Source of the DNA: Microbacterium sp. zg-B96
Lineage (GTDB): Bacteria; Actinomycetota; Actinomycetes; Actinomycetales; Microbacteriaceae
Direction: 5' to 3'
DNA length: 64,000 bases
NCBI RefSeq assembly: GCF_030246865.1
Contig: NZ_CP126738.1
Location: forward strand, 2,914,001-2,978,000
Shown piece by piece: positions 1-7,987 of this stretch. The notes beneath the pieces were generated by a model, which did no database searches, had not been told where the DNA came from, and saw only the letters and a program-made list of their open reading frames with translations. Position 1 is the stretch's first letter. Each line of letters starts with the position of its first letter. A program made the position numbers and the translations under genes.

Positions 1-729
1 GTAGAACGCGTGATGGCCAACACTCGGCAGATTGGCGGGAACGTCGTCATTCGGGTCGCTGGGGAGAGCCCTAGGGCGACCTCGCAGGCGGTTGCCGTCT
101 TGCGGCCGCTGGCAGTAGTGGATCTCGGGGTACTCACGCCCGACGACCGGGTATGGCTGGAGGATCGCGGGACCGTCATCGTCCCGTCGCTGGTTTCGGG
201 TCGCTCGAGCACGCGACTCGACGGTGGAATCTCCGATCTCCAGGCATCCGCACTCCTACACCACAAGCCGAAGGCTCTGTGGTTCGCGGTCCCCGCGACC
301 TACGAACGCGACCCATACGTGCCCAGTCGACTTGAGGCGTTGCGCCGAGTAGCTCGCACCGCCGGACTCCCCGAGTCGTCGCTCATAGCCGTCGACCTCA
401 CTGTCGAAAGCGGCATCGCCGCCATGCGAACCGTCCTCTCGGGGCCGACCCCCGCCGGTATCGCTGCTTACAACGACGATGTCGCCCTGGCAATGCTCGC
501 CGCTGCCCGAGAACTCAGCGTCGCCGTGCCCAAGACGATCGCCGTCGTTGGGGTCGACAACTCCCCCGTCGGCCAGATGTGGTCACCACGTCTCACCACC
601 GTGGACACCGATCTCGTCGGCATGGTCGACGCCATCGCGATCGAACTGCGGATTTTGCTGGGCGAGTCGGAGTTGGAGATGCCGACCACTCGCACGCACT
701 TCTCGCTCGTGCGTGGCGAAACAGCGTAA
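1..729 (+). CDS. LacI-family transcriptional regulator, C-terminal part (cut by window edge)
   Basis: The reading frame is open from the first base to a TAA stop. The 5' end, including any DNA-binding helix-turn-helix, lies outside the window. The visible part matches the periplasmic-binding-protein-like sensor domain of LacI regulators. Near its C-terminus it has the typical run GIAAYNDDVALAMLAAAREL, then 'IAVVGVDNSPVGQMWSPRLTTV', the usual effector-domain ending where a substrate-binding Asp precedes the 'P.LTTV' strand. It converges on the GH2 glycosidase gene and stops 18 bp from that gene's stop. It may be the regulator of that gene, which has LacI-like operators at its promoter, but this is inference from proximity. 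Confidence 0.85.
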   Translation, partial: VERVMANTRQIGGNVVIRVAGESPRATSQAVAVLRPLAVVDLGVLTPDDRVWLEDRGTVIVPSLVSGRSSTRLDGGISDLQASALLHHKPKALWFAVPATYERDPYVPSRLEALRRVARTAGLPESSLIAVDLTVESGIAAMRTVLSGPTPAGIAAYNDDVALAMLAAARELSVAVPKTIAVVGVDNSPVGQMWSPRLTTVDTDLVGMVDAIAIELRILLGESELEMPTTRTHFSLVRGETA

Positions 730-747
730 GTGCTCCGCCTTCGCTGG

Positions 748-3186
748 TCAGGTCACAGAAACCACGGTCGACATCGGGCTGAGCCCTTCGGCAGATGCTG
801 TGACGCGCACTTCACCCCTCCCGGTCGTCCGGATGATCGCCAGCGCGCGCCCATCGTAGGTCGTGTGCTCGCTGTCCACCAAAGACTCTCTCGTGGTGTG
901 CAGCCCGCTCGCGAAGCCCTGGAGCACAGCTGGACCCTCCACGGTGATCGTGACAAGTCGGTCCGCGGTGTTGTGCACCACGCCCGCGTCGTCTTCGAGA
1001 AGCACCTGCAGGTACACCACGTCGCCGACGCGAGGCTCGACGTCCTCGGCACGAACCGCCAAGCGCACGCCTGACCCGGCAGTCGCAAGAAAGGTGCGCC
1101 CCGTCTCGCGCCCGCCTGAGTATGCGACAGCCTCCAAGAGGCCTGGCCGGTATTCGACGTCGAACTCGACACGGAAAGCGCGGGTCGCGCCGACCGCGGT
1201 GCGACCAAGCGAAGCCCCTTCGAGGAGCAGCTCGACCTCATCACCGTCGCTGTACACCTCCACCTGGGTGCGTCGACCCTCAGAGCCCGTCCACGACCAA
1301 CTCGAAACCGTATCGCTCCAGGACCACGGCGTCGCCGACGCGATCTCCTGCCCGTATCGCTCCGGACGCTGCACGGCGATGTACGGGGTGCGGCGCAACC
1401 CGAACACGATCTCGCGGTAGTACGAGACCGGCCTGCGAAACCCCGTGATGTCCAGGTCACCTGTGAATGCAGTCAGGCCCGGAAAATCCGTGGCGAATGT
1501 CGAGCGCAGCTCGGTGTCGGGCTCTTTGTACCGAAGCACCCCTGCGCCCGCTTCACCCAGATAGTCGAAGCCTGTCCACGTGAAGTCGCCCAGGACGTGG
1601 GCGTTGTTGCGCACGAGTTGCCAGTTGACGTCGATGTCGCCCGGCCACGTCTCCGTACCCACGATCACTCGATCGGGGAAGAGCTCGCGATCCATCTCGT
1701 ACCGCGCAACCCCGTAGTTCATCCCCGCGACGTCCAGGACCGAGAACGACTCCTCGGTGCGCGACGTGACTGGGGGCGATGCCTGGATTTGGGCCATCAT
1801 CGCGCCGATGGCACCCATCATCGCGTTGACGCCACCGTCGCCCGGCGCGACCTGGGGAGCCCGATGCTTGCGGCCCTCGAGGATCATGTCCAGCACCGCG
1901 ACGAACCCGTTAATCCCGTTCGTGACCAGACGAGTGGGGTCCAGCTCACGAACCTTCTCCGCAAGGCGCCTCCCCCACAGTGCTCCGAAACGGTCGCCGG
2001 CCTCCGGAATCTCGTTTCCGATCGAGTAGAAGATGACAGAAGGATGGTTGAAGTCCTTCGCCACGAGCGCAGCAACGTCCCGCTCCCACCACTGCGGGAA
2101 TTCGAACGAGTAGTCGAATGCCGACTTCGCCTGGGTCCACATGTCGAAGGTCTCATCCATGACCAGCATGCCCAGTCGGTCGCACGCATCCAGAAGCGCC
2201 GAGCTGGCAGGGTTGTGCGCGCTGCGTATGGCGTTGAAGCCTGCCTCTTTGAGAAGGCGGATCTTTCGCTCCTCGGCCGCAGGAAACGCGGCCGAGCCCA
2301 GCGCCCCATTATCGTGATGGATGCAGGCTCCGCGAAGTTTTACTGTCGTTCCATTGATGCGAAGTCCGCGGACCGCGTCGACCTGCAGCGTACGGATCCC
2401 GAACGCAGTCTCAGCTTCGTCGACGGTGCTCGCAACGCGGACTTCCACTTTGGCGGTGTACAGCGAAGGGCTGTCGACGTTCCACCTCGAGGGGTTCGCA
2501 ACAAGCATCCGATGGCGCACCATCTCGGTCCCCTGTGGCAGCAGGGTGGCCGGCGACTCGGTCTGGGCGACTTGGACGCCGTCGGGCCCGAGCAACAGGG
2601 TCCGCACTCGAGCGGTCGCCGTGGTCGGAAGCACGCTTCCCACCGTCGTCGCCACTTCGATCGTCGCCCACTCTTCGTCCACATCGACTGTGGTGACGCG
2701 CAGTCCGTCGATGGCGGCATGGACGGGCTCTTTCACGATGAGATGGACATCACGGTAGATGCCAGCACCCGTGTACCACCGCGAATCGAGATGGGTGCGA
2801 CAGTCCACACGGATCTCGTTGTCCGCACCGAAGTTCACGAACGGGTCGATGCGAACGGCGAAGCGCGAATACCCGAAGGCATCCTGCCCCGCGAGTGCCC
2901 CGTTGACGTACACGTTGGCGTCACGGTACACACCGTCGAATTCGAGCGCGATCAGCTTGCCGCTGTCGCTTTCCGGTATGTGCAGGGTACGGCGGTATTC
3001 GAAGGCGCCGCCGTGAAAGTAACCCGTTGTCTCACCTCGCGGAGCATCGGCCGATCGCGCCGTGCTGATGACGGCATCGTGCGGTAGCACGACGTCGACC
3101 CAATCAGCACCGTCCGTCCCGCCGATCTCTTGAAACGCTGTGGCCTTCGGGCGGTATGCCCAGCCGTCGTTGAACATGGTGCGCAT
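748..3186 (-). CDS. Glycoside hydrolase family 2 protein (beta-galactosidase/beta-glucuronidase-like)
   Basis: This 812-residue protein has the GH2 domain order: a sugar-binding jelly-roll (about 1-155), an Ig-like sandwich (about 160-270), a TIM-barrel catalytic domain (about 275-600) and C-terminal Ig-like domains. The general acid/base is Glu392 in 'SIGNE' and the likely nucleophile is Glu512 in 'GTETWPGD'. The barrel entry motif 'RGACIHHDNGALG' and 'NAIRSAHNP' are typical of the family. There is no signal peptide, so it should be cytoplasmic. The substrate within GH2 (beta-galactoside, beta-glucuronide or another) cannot be fixed from the sequence. An Ala/Gly/Met-rich stretch around residues 445-475 looks like a loop insertion. 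The start ATG at 3186 has only a weak GGGGG ribosome site; the fourth residue, also Met, is an alternative. Confidence 0.9.
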   Translation of the reverse strand: MRTMFNDGWAYRPKATAFQEIGGTDGADWVDVVLPHDAVISTARSADAPRGETTGYFHGGAFEYRRTLHIPESDSGKLIALEFDGVYRDANVYVNGALAGQDAFGYSRFAVRIDPFVNFGADNEIRVDCRTHLDSRWYTGAGIYRDVHLIVKEPVHAAIDGLRVTTVDVDEEWATIEVATTVGSVLPTTATARVRTLLLGPDGVQVAQTESPATLLPQGTEMVRHRMLVANPSRWNVDSPSLYTAKVEVRVASTVDEAETAFGIRTLQVDAVRGLRINGTTVKLRGACIHHDNGALGSAAFPAAEERKIRLLKEAGFNAIRSAHNPASSALLDACDRLGMLVMDETFDMWTQAKSAFDYSFEFPQWWERDVAALVAKDFNHPSVIFYSIGNEIPEAGDRFGALWGRRLAEKVRELDPTRLVTNGINGFVAVLDMILEGRKHRAPQVAPGDGGVNAMMGAIGAMMAQIQASPPVTSRTEESFSVLDVAGMNYGVARYEMDRELFPDRVIVGTETWPGDIDVNWQLVRNNAHVLGDFTWTGFDYLGEAGAGVLRYKEPDTELRSTFATDFPGLTAFTGDLDITGFRRPVSYYREIVFGLRRTPYIAVQRPERYGQEIASATPWSWSDTVSSWSWTGSEGRRTQVEVYSDGDEVELLLEGASLGRTAVGATRAFRVEFDVEYRPGLLEAVAYSGGRETGRTFLATAGSGVRLAVRAEDVEPRVGDVVYLQVLLEDDAGVVHNTADRLVTITVEGPAVLQGFASGLHTTRESLVDSEHTTYDGRALAIIRTTGRGEVRVTASAEGLSPMSTVVSVT

Positions 3187-3412
3187 CAGTGGGTAGCCCC
3201 CTGGGTGAGTGATTGAAGGTAGAGCGCGGCGTGAAGGCTCTGCTCAGGGTCCCCACTGAGGCTTTCCTCGCTGACGAAAGTGCCCGTGACCCGCGTAACG
3301 CCCGTACCCATGAACTCCTCTGTTCCTGCTCACTGTGGACGGCTTGTCCAGCCGCCGTGTCCGCCCATGATCGAGATTCCCGGTGAACGAACCGCGGGAG
3401 GTGGAGTGACAC
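3187..3412 (-). other. Long untranslated leader of the GH2 gene, no gene seen
   Basis: About 225 bp lie between the best promoter (-10 at 3425-3430) and the GH2 start. Short open frames exist on both strands but none has a ribosome site plus recognisable content. A second, closer promoter could exist; I did not find a convincing one. Confidence 0.4.
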
Positions 3413-3454
3413 GTGTTACCGTCGATAACACCATACGGCAGTAACGCGTGTCAA
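3408..3454 (-). promoter_or_regulatory. Putative promoter of the GH2 gene with overlapping LacI-type operators
   Basis: On the minus strand a perfect -35 TTGACA (3449-3454) is followed after 18 bp by -10 TGTTAT (3425-3430). The -10 box lies inside a perfect inverted repeat GTGTTA-N7-TAACAC (3413-3431), the TGTTA/TAACA form common for LacI-family operators. A second, wider pair GACACGTGTTAC (3408-3419) and GTAACGCGTGTC (3441-3452) is inverted with one mismatch and brackets the first. A bound repressor would cover the -10 box and most of the spacer. Repression by the neighbouring LacI-type protein is a reasonable inference. Confidence 0.6.
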
Positions 3455-3540
3455 CGCGCCGTACTCATCATCGACCCGCGCACTCGTGGCGACGGCGGCA
3501 TCTGACCAGCTGCGGCGCTGGGGCCTAACACCAGCTCCCC

Positions 3541-3772
3541 CGCCGGCAGGCTCGGGTCACATGCGCGAGTTCCCGGGGGAATGGCCTTCTTAGGCGGCGG
3601 ATTCGCATTCTGGCGTCGACGCCCGGGGCTCATGGCCCTGGGCCTGGTCCCCGCGGTGATCGTCGGCGCGCTGTTCCTGGCGGGGCTGATCACGCTGGGC
3701 GTCTTCCTGCCCGACCTCACCGAGGCGGTCACCCCGTTCGCCGACGGCTGGCCGGCGCTGGGGCAACCGTCA
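3541..3772 (+). pseudogene. Truncated, frameshifted duplicate of the EI24-type gene 5' end
   Basis: These roughly 230 bases repeat 4517-4750 almost exactly and include the sequence around the start codon and the first 70 or so codons of the intact EI24-type gene. One base is missing shortly after the start codon (ttcccggggga here, ttcacccgggga in the intact copy). Translation from the original ATG at 3561 would therefore stop after ten codons. Similarity ends abruptly around GGCAACCGTCA, where the sequence passes into a P-type ATPase reading frame. It is a duplication scar, not a working gene. Confidence 0.85.
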
Positions 3773-4403
3773 GTGGCGCACCGAAGGCGCCATCGTCCTC
3801 TACGTCGTCGCCGACGGCAGGGTGATCGGCGGCATCGCCCTCGCCGATGGGGTGCGCCCCGAGTCACGGCAGGCCGTCACGGCGCTGCACGAACTCGGCA
3901 TCGAAGTGGTCATGATCACCGGCGACGCCGAATCGGTGGCCCGCACCGTCGCCGACGACGTGGGCATCGACCAGGTGTTCGCCGGGGTGCGTCCCGAGGA
4001 CAAGTCGGCGAAGGTCGCCGAGCCGCAGAGCCAGGGCAAGAAGGTCGCGATGGTGGGCGACGGCGTCAACGACGCCCTCGCGCTGGCCCGCGCCGATGTC
4101 GGTATCGCGATCGGCGCGGGTACCGACGTGGCTATCGGCTCGGCGGGCGTGATCCTCGCCGGCTCCGACCCCCGCTCCGTGCTGTCGGTCATCGCGCTGT
4201 CGCACGCGAGCTACCGCAAGATGACGCAGAACCTGTGGTGGGCCGCCGGCTACAACCTCATCTCGGTGCCACTGGCCGCCGGCATCCTCGCCCCGCTGGG
4301 GTTCGTCCTGCCGATGTGGGTCGGCGCGGTACTCATGTCGGCATCCACCGTCGTGGTCGCCCTCAACGCGCAGTCGCTGCGTCGCGTGGAGCTCACCCGT
4401 TAG
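3765..4403 (+). pseudogene. P-type (heavy-metal/copper) ATPase, C-terminal remnant
   Basis: The frame encodes about 210 residues matching the end of a P1B-type ATPase: part of the P-domain ('MITGDAESVARTVADDVGID', 'KKVAMVGDGVND') and the last two membrane helices. The N-terminal 500 or so residues are absent, including the metal-binding domain, six helices and the DKTGT phosphorylation site. The hinge motif normally GDGVNDxPAL reads GDGVNDALAL, losing its proline, and the usual AELQS reads AEPQS. Both changes suggest relaxed selection. An internal start at 3822 could in principle be used, but the product could not catalyse transport. The 5' side is joined directly to the duplicated EI24 fragment. 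Confidence 0.85.
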
Positions 4404-4434
4404 GCGGTGCGCGTGACGGGCGCAGGAAATGTGG

Positions 4435-4496
4435 CGACCGTAGGACGGATGCCGCAGCGAATGTCCTACGCTCGCACCATCTCCTACGCTCGTGAC
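4435..4496. repeat. Intergenic repeat family B, copy 1
   Basis: The segment contains GTCCTACGCTCG (4463-4474), a second TCCTACGCTCG (4482-4492) and upstream a degenerate inverted partner ending in CGTAGGAC (4438-4445). The same arrangement, with the same spacing and the same intervening CACCAT/CCCATT stretch, recurs at 56798-56855. It lies between the ATPase remnant and the EI24-type gene. Confidence 0.6.
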
Positions 4497-4536
4497 GCGG
4501 CTGAGCGCTGACACCGCGCCGGTAGGCTCGGGTCAC

Positions 4537-5283
4537 ATGCGCGAGTTCACCCGGGGAATGGCCTTCTTAGGCGGCGGATTCTCATTCTGGCGTCGACGCC
4601 CGGGGCTCATGGCCCTGGGCCTGGTCCCCGCGGTGATCGTCGGCGCGCTGTTCCTGGCGGGACTCATCACCCTGGGCGTCTTCCTGCCCGACCTCACCGA
4701 GGCGGTCACCCCGTTCGCCGACGGCTGGCCGGCGCTGTGGGCAACCGTCATCCGCCTCGCCGTCGGTACCGCGATGGTGGGCGCGGCTCTCGTACTCGTC
4801 GCCGTGTCGTTCACAGTACTCACCCTGTTCATCGGGGAGCCGTTCTACGACCGCATCTGGAAGGCCGTAGAGGCGGATGCCGGCAGCGCCGGTATCGCCG
4901 CCGACTACGGCTTCTGGCGCTCCGTTCGCGACGGGCTCGCCCTCTTCGTGCGCGGCATCGGCGTCGCCCTGCTGGCCGCGGTGGTCGGCCTCGTCCCGGT
5001 CGTGGGCGGCATCCTGGGCGCGGTCTGCGGCGTGCTGCTGACCGGTTGGCTGCTCGCCGACGAGCTGGCCACGCGGGCGCTCGCGGCACGCGGCATCGGC
5101 GCCGGCGCACGGCGGAAGCTCATGCGAGCGCACCGCGCACGCATGCTGGGCTTCGGCGTCGCCACGCAACTGTGCTTCCTGGTGCCCCTGGGCGCGGTCG
5201 CCACCATGCCCGCAGCGGTGGCCGGATCCACCCGGCTGGCGCGGTCGCTGCTGCAGCCGGCCGCGGTCGATCCCGGCCGTTGA
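4537..5283 (+). CDS. EI24/CysZ-family integral membrane protein
   Basis: This 248-residue polytopic membrane protein has four or five hydrophobic segments, for example 'GLMALGLVPAVIVGALFLAG' near the N-terminus, 'VALLAAVVGLVPVVGGILGA' in the middle and 'FGVATQLCFLVPLGAVATMP' near the C-terminus. The amphipathic FYDRIWKAVE loop and the 'GFWRSVRDGLALFVRGI' region are characteristic of EI24-domain proteins, whose bacterial relatives include the sulfate permease CysZ. The physiological substrate of actinobacterial members is unknown. The ATG at 4537 is chosen because homology begins at 'MREFTRGMAFLGGGFSFWRRRPG'-like sequence (positions 4537 onward); an upstream in-frame ATG at 4492 lies in repeat sequence. 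A damaged copy of its 5' end lies 1 kb upstream. Confidence 0.8.
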   Translation: MREFTRGMAFLGGGFSFWRRRPGLMALGLVPAVIVGALFLAGLITLGVFLPDLTEAVTPFADGWPALWATVIRLAVGTAMVGAALVLVAVSFTVLTLFIGEPFYDRIWKAVEADAGSAGIAADYGFWRSVRDGLALFVRGIGVALLAAVVGLVPVVGGILGAVCGVLLTGWLLADELATRALAARGIGAGARRKLMRAHRARMLGFGVATQLCFLVPLGAVATMPAAVAGSTRLARSLLQPAAVDPGR

Positions 5284-5413
5284 CGCCGCGACTCAGCGCG
5301 CGCGGCGGCGACCGGAACGAGTGCCGCAGCGCCACCTCCCGCAGCTCGCCGACCTGATCCATGCCGGTGAACGTGAACTGGTCGGTGATGGGTGGCGGAT
5401 GCTGTCCGTTGCC
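5284..5413. other. Intergenic region between convergent genes, possible gene remnant
   Basis: These 130 bp separate the EI24-type stop from the TetR stop. On the minus strand, around 5290-5398, a frame reads ITDQFTFTGMDQVGELREVALR, which has the composition of coding sequence but no start and no continuation. It could be the eroded end of a former gene. I see no terminator. Confidence 0.25.
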
Positions 5414-6028
5414 TCAGTCATCAGTGGTCAGCTCCGTTCTCGGTCCAGCGGGAACCAGTGCCGGCAGGACGACTGCGACGAGGCTCCGTGCGAGTTCGCC
5501 GCTGTGCTCGATCTGCAGGGCACCGGAGAAGGCGGCGAGGAACGCCTGGTAGAGCGCCGCGCCGGTGAGTGCGGTAGCGATCGCCTCGGCATCCGCGTCA
5601 CGCGCGATGCGGCCCGCGTCCGCTTCCGCCTCCAGATAGTTACGGACCATGAGGGCAGGCATGTGGGGACCCACACCTCGGGCGTGCATGCTCTCCCGGT
5701 GGGCCGTGACCAGGTCGTGGCTGCTGAAGATCGAGGCCGCGATCGGGAAGCTCTGAACGTAGAACGCGAGCAGCTGCTCGACGATGCGTTCCAGATTCCC
5801 GGCGACCGAGTCCTTTCCCACCATGTCGCTGGTGATCCGCACGGGAGGCATCCGCTCGCCGAGCACCCGCACGAAGATCTCCTGCTTGTCCGCGAAATGC
5901 TTGTACAGCAGCGCCTCCGAGCATCCCGCAGCGCGCGCGATCTCCTTCGTCGTCGTCCGCGCCAGCCCCCGCTCGCGCATGACCCGAGCGGCCGCGTCCA
6001 GGATGCGGTCCTGCGTCGGCTCCGTCAC
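5414..6028 (-). CDS. TetR-family transcriptional regulator
   Basis: The 204-residue protein has a TetR N-terminal helix-turn-helix at about residues 6-50 ('RILDAAARVMRERGLARTTT', then KEIARAAGCSEALLYKHFADK) followed by an all-helical ligand-binding domain. The GTG at 6028 is the preferred start: it follows a GGGGGAAG ribosome site and sits about ten residues ahead of the first HTH helix. Longer in-frame extensions only run antisense through the next gene. It is divergent from the NAD(P)-binding protein gene, and a palindrome in the intergenic gap suggests it represses that operon and itself. The ligand is unknown. Confidence 0.9.
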   Translation of the reverse strand: MTEPTQDRILDAAARVMRERGLARTTTKEIARAAGCSEALLYKHFADKQEIFVRVLGERMPPVRITSDMVGKDSVAGNLERIVEQLLAFYVQSFPIAASIFSSHDLVTAHRESMHARGVGPHMPALMVRNYLEAEADAGRIARDADAEAIATALTGAALYQAFLAAFSGALQIEHSGELARSLVAVVLPALVPAGPRTELTTDD

Positions 6029-6086
6029 CGCTTCCCCCTCCCCCCGCCGACCCTTGACGCACCGGCGCGATGTCGTCAGTATATGG

Positions 6087-6104
6087 GGTGAGTGAACACT
6101 TACC
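6087..6104. promoter_or_regulatory. Putative TetR operator in divergent promoter region
   Basis: GGTGAGTG-AA-CACTTACC forms an 18-bp inverted repeat with one mismatched pair, midway between the TetR gene start and the divergent dehydrogenase-like gene. A TTGACG (6054-6059) and TATATG (6080-6085) upstream resemble promoter hexamers for the plus-strand operon, though the 20-bp spacing is long. Confidence 0.5.
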
Positions 6105-6125
6105 CACCCCGTCGAGAGGACGATC

Positions 6126-6749
6126 ATGATCGCTGTCATCGGCGCCTCCGGGCGCACCGGACGCCTCGTCGCCCACCAGGCGGCGGCGCGTGGCCATCCG
6201 GTCACCGCTGTGGTCCGCAACGCCACACGATTCGATCCCTCGGCCGCAGCGAGAGTGGCCGTCGCCGAATCGACGGATGCCGCGCAGCTCGCTCCCGTGA
6301 TCGCGGGTTGCGACGCGGTGCTCTTCTGCATCGGCCCTGTCCCCGGGGAGTCGACCGTGATCCAGCAGGACAGCATCGCCGCCGCCCTGGAGGCGATGGG
6401 GCCGACCGGGGTCCGCCGTATCGTGGCGATCAGTGCCAGCGGCGGGGTCGTCGACGGCGACGATCCGCTCTCCCGGTACGTCGCCAAGCCGATCCTCGCC
6501 CGGGTGCTGCGCGACAGCAACGCCGACACTGCCGCCATGGAGGAGCGGCTGCGCGAAAGCGACGCAGCGTGGACGATCCTGCGCCCGCCGCGCCTGACCG
6601 ACAAGCCCGCCACGGGTCGGTATCGCCAGCGCCGCGACGGCAACGTCCGCTGGCACTACCTGATGCGCCGGTCCCATCTCGCCCAGGCGATGCTCGACGC
6701 CCTCCACGACGACTCGAGCATCCACCAGACCATCGCCGTCACCGATTAG
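6126..6749 (+). CDS. NAD(P)-binding Rossmann-fold protein (NmrA/atypical SDR type)
   Basis: This 207-residue protein opens with the dinucleotide-binding motif IAVIGASGRTGRLVAHQAAARG (residues 2-23), the GxxGxxG pattern of atypical short-chain dehydrogenases. It continues with 'PVTAVVRNATRF', 'CDAVLFCIG' and 'RRIVAISASGG'. The short length and the ending around 'WTILRPPRLTDKP' are typical of NAD(P)H-binding proteins such as biliverdin reductase B-like or NmrA-like proteins. These act as reductases or redox sensors. The substrate is unknown. It starts an operon with the small membrane protein 8 bp downstream and is probably controlled by the divergent TetR regulator. Confidence 0.85.
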   Translation: MIAVIGASGRTGRLVAHQAAARGHPVTAVVRNATRFDPSAAARVAVAESTDAAQLAPVIAGCDAVLFCIGPVPGESTVIQQDSIAAALEAMGPTGVRRIVAISASGGVVDGDDPLSRYVAKPILARVLRDSNADTAAMEERLRESDAAWTILRPPRLTDKPATGRYRQRRDGNVRWHYLMRRSHLAQAMLDALHDDSSIHQTIAVTD

Positions 6750-6757
6750 GGGACCGC

Positions 6758-7141
6758 ATGAACGCGCTGGAGATCGTCCGTCTCGCCGTACTCGTCGGGC
6801 ACTTCTTCGGGTTGGCGCTGCTGCTGGGGACGTTCCTGTTCCAGGTGCGCACCCGAAGCTCCCTGACGCTGCGACCGATGCTGGTCGGCGCGATCGTGCA
6901 ACTGGTGAGCGGCATCGCGCTGATCGCCACTCGAAGACTCCAAGGCCTGCCAGTGGTCGACGAGAAGATGATCGTCAAGTTCGTCGTCGCACTGGCGGTC
7001 CTCTCCGCCGTGATCATCGCGGTCGCCGCTCAGCGACGCGGCCGTGCCGCCGGAGCTGGCGATCGGGCGGCACGGCCGTGGTTCTACGCCGCAGGCATCC
7101 TCGCCGGCGTCAACGTCGTGATCGCGGCGGTGTGGCAATGA
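6758..7141 (+). CDS. Small integral membrane protein, four predicted helices
   Basis: This 127-residue protein has four hydrophobic stretches: 'IVRLAVLVGHFFGLALLLGT', 'MLVGAIVQLVSGIALIAT', 'MIVKFVVALAVLSAVIIAVAA' and 'WFYAAGILAGVNVVIAAVW'. I do not recognise a characterised family; such proteins occur as unannotated membrane proteins in actinobacteria. The ATG at 6758 follows a GGGGA ribosome site only 8 bp after the upstream stop, so it is co-transcribed with the NAD(P)-binding protein and presumably under TetR control. The longer frame from 6092 is a shadow of the previous gene. Confidence 0.75.
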   Translation: MNALEIVRLAVLVGHFFGLALLLGTFLFQVRTRSSLTLRPMLVGAIVQLVSGIALIATRRLQGLPVVDEKMIVKFVVALAVLSAVIIAVAAQRRGRAAGAGDRAARPWFYAAGILAGVNVVIAAVWQ

Positions 7142-7270
7142 CCCCGCGCCACGTTCGGGGTGGCGTTGCGCCGTCCGACCGCGTGTCGCATCTGTCGTGC
7201 TGCTCATCCCGTTCGTCGTCGCGGATCAGGCGGGCGCCGACGGCCGGCGCCGACGGCTGGCCCGCGCCGG

Positions 7271-7987
7271 TCACCGGCCTGCGTCGGCCTCGGCCTGACC
7301 GCGCGCCGACATCGCGTAGCGCAGCAGCACGACGTCGCCGATCCGGCGGGTCTCCAGCAGCCGCGCGCGGTGCGCTTCGTCCCACGGGAACCGGGCGGGC
7401 TGCACGAAACGCGGCGCGCCGGCCTCGCCCACGAAGAACGGTGCGATCACCAGCTGAAGCTCGTCGGCCAGCCGCTGCGCGAGGAACTGCGTGTGGATGC
7501 GTCCGCCGCCCTCGACCATGAGCCGCGCGATGCCGCGGCGCGTCAGATCGGCGAGCGCGTCGGCCATCGCCACCACCGCGTCGCCGAGGGCAACGACCGT
7601 CGCCCGGTCGCCCACCGCACGCGTGAGTGCGTCCGCCGCGCCGCGGGGGCAGTAGACGAACTTGTCACCGTCGCCCGCGGTGAAGAACGCAGCGTCGGCA
7701 GACAGGTCGCCGGTGGCGGTGACCGTCACCTTCGCCGGCGACGGGGGCAGTCCGGACGCGACCCGCGCGGCGCGACGGTCCGCACTGCGCACCAGCAGTC
7801 GCGGGTTGTCCCGCCGCACGGTGGAGGCGCCCACCAGGATCGCGTCATGGTCGGCGCGCAGCTGGTCGACGCGGTCGAAGTCCTCCGCGTTCGACATCGC
7901 CATGCGATGCGGGGCGGTGCTGTCCAGGCACCCGTCCAGCGACATCGCGCAGCTGAGGGTGACGTACGGCCGGCCGGCCGCTTTCAT
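7271..7987 (-). CDS. RibD C-terminal-type (dihydrofolate reductase fold) pyrimidine/pteridine reductase
   Basis: The 238-residue protein has the RibD_C/DHFR-like fold: 'PYVTLSCAMSLDGCLD' at residues 6-21 with the conserved DG, 'DAILVGASTVRRDNPRL' in the middle and GGGRIHTQFL near residue 170. Family members use NADPH to reduce 5-amino-6-ribosylaminouracil phosphate or related pteridine/pyrimidine substrates. Here the deaminase half of bifunctional RibD is absent. It is the last of four genes and overlaps the glycosyltransferase stop by 4 bp (ATGA). Its place next to a pterin-synthase-like gene favours a pteridine substrate over riboflavin synthesis, which is inference. The ATG at 7987 is the start that leaves the normal N-terminus. 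Confidence 0.85.
   Translation of the reverse strand: MKAAGRPYVTLSCAMSLDGCLDSTAPHRMAMSNAEDFDRVDQLRADHDAILVGASTVRRDNPRLLVRSADRRAARVASGLPPSPAKVTVTATGDLSADAAFFTAGDGDKFVYCPRGAADALTRAVGDRATVVALGDAVVAMADALADLTRRGIARLMVEGGGRIHTQFLAQRLADELQLVIAPFFVGEAGAPRFVQPARFPWDEAHRARLLETRRIGDVVLLRYAMSARGQAEADAGR

Noticed and set aside
3581..4495. A 304-codon plus-strand frame that looks like a membrane-protein chimera
   Set aside because: It begins in the duplicated EI24 fragment but after codon 62 reads the ATPase remnant out of frame, giving Arg-rich nonsense. The segment is better described as two pseudogene parts.
5290..5398. Minus-strand frame reading ITDQFTFTGMDQVGELREVAL
   Set aside because: It looks like part of a protein, but there is no start, no recognisable family and no room for a gene. 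It was noted only as a possible remnant.
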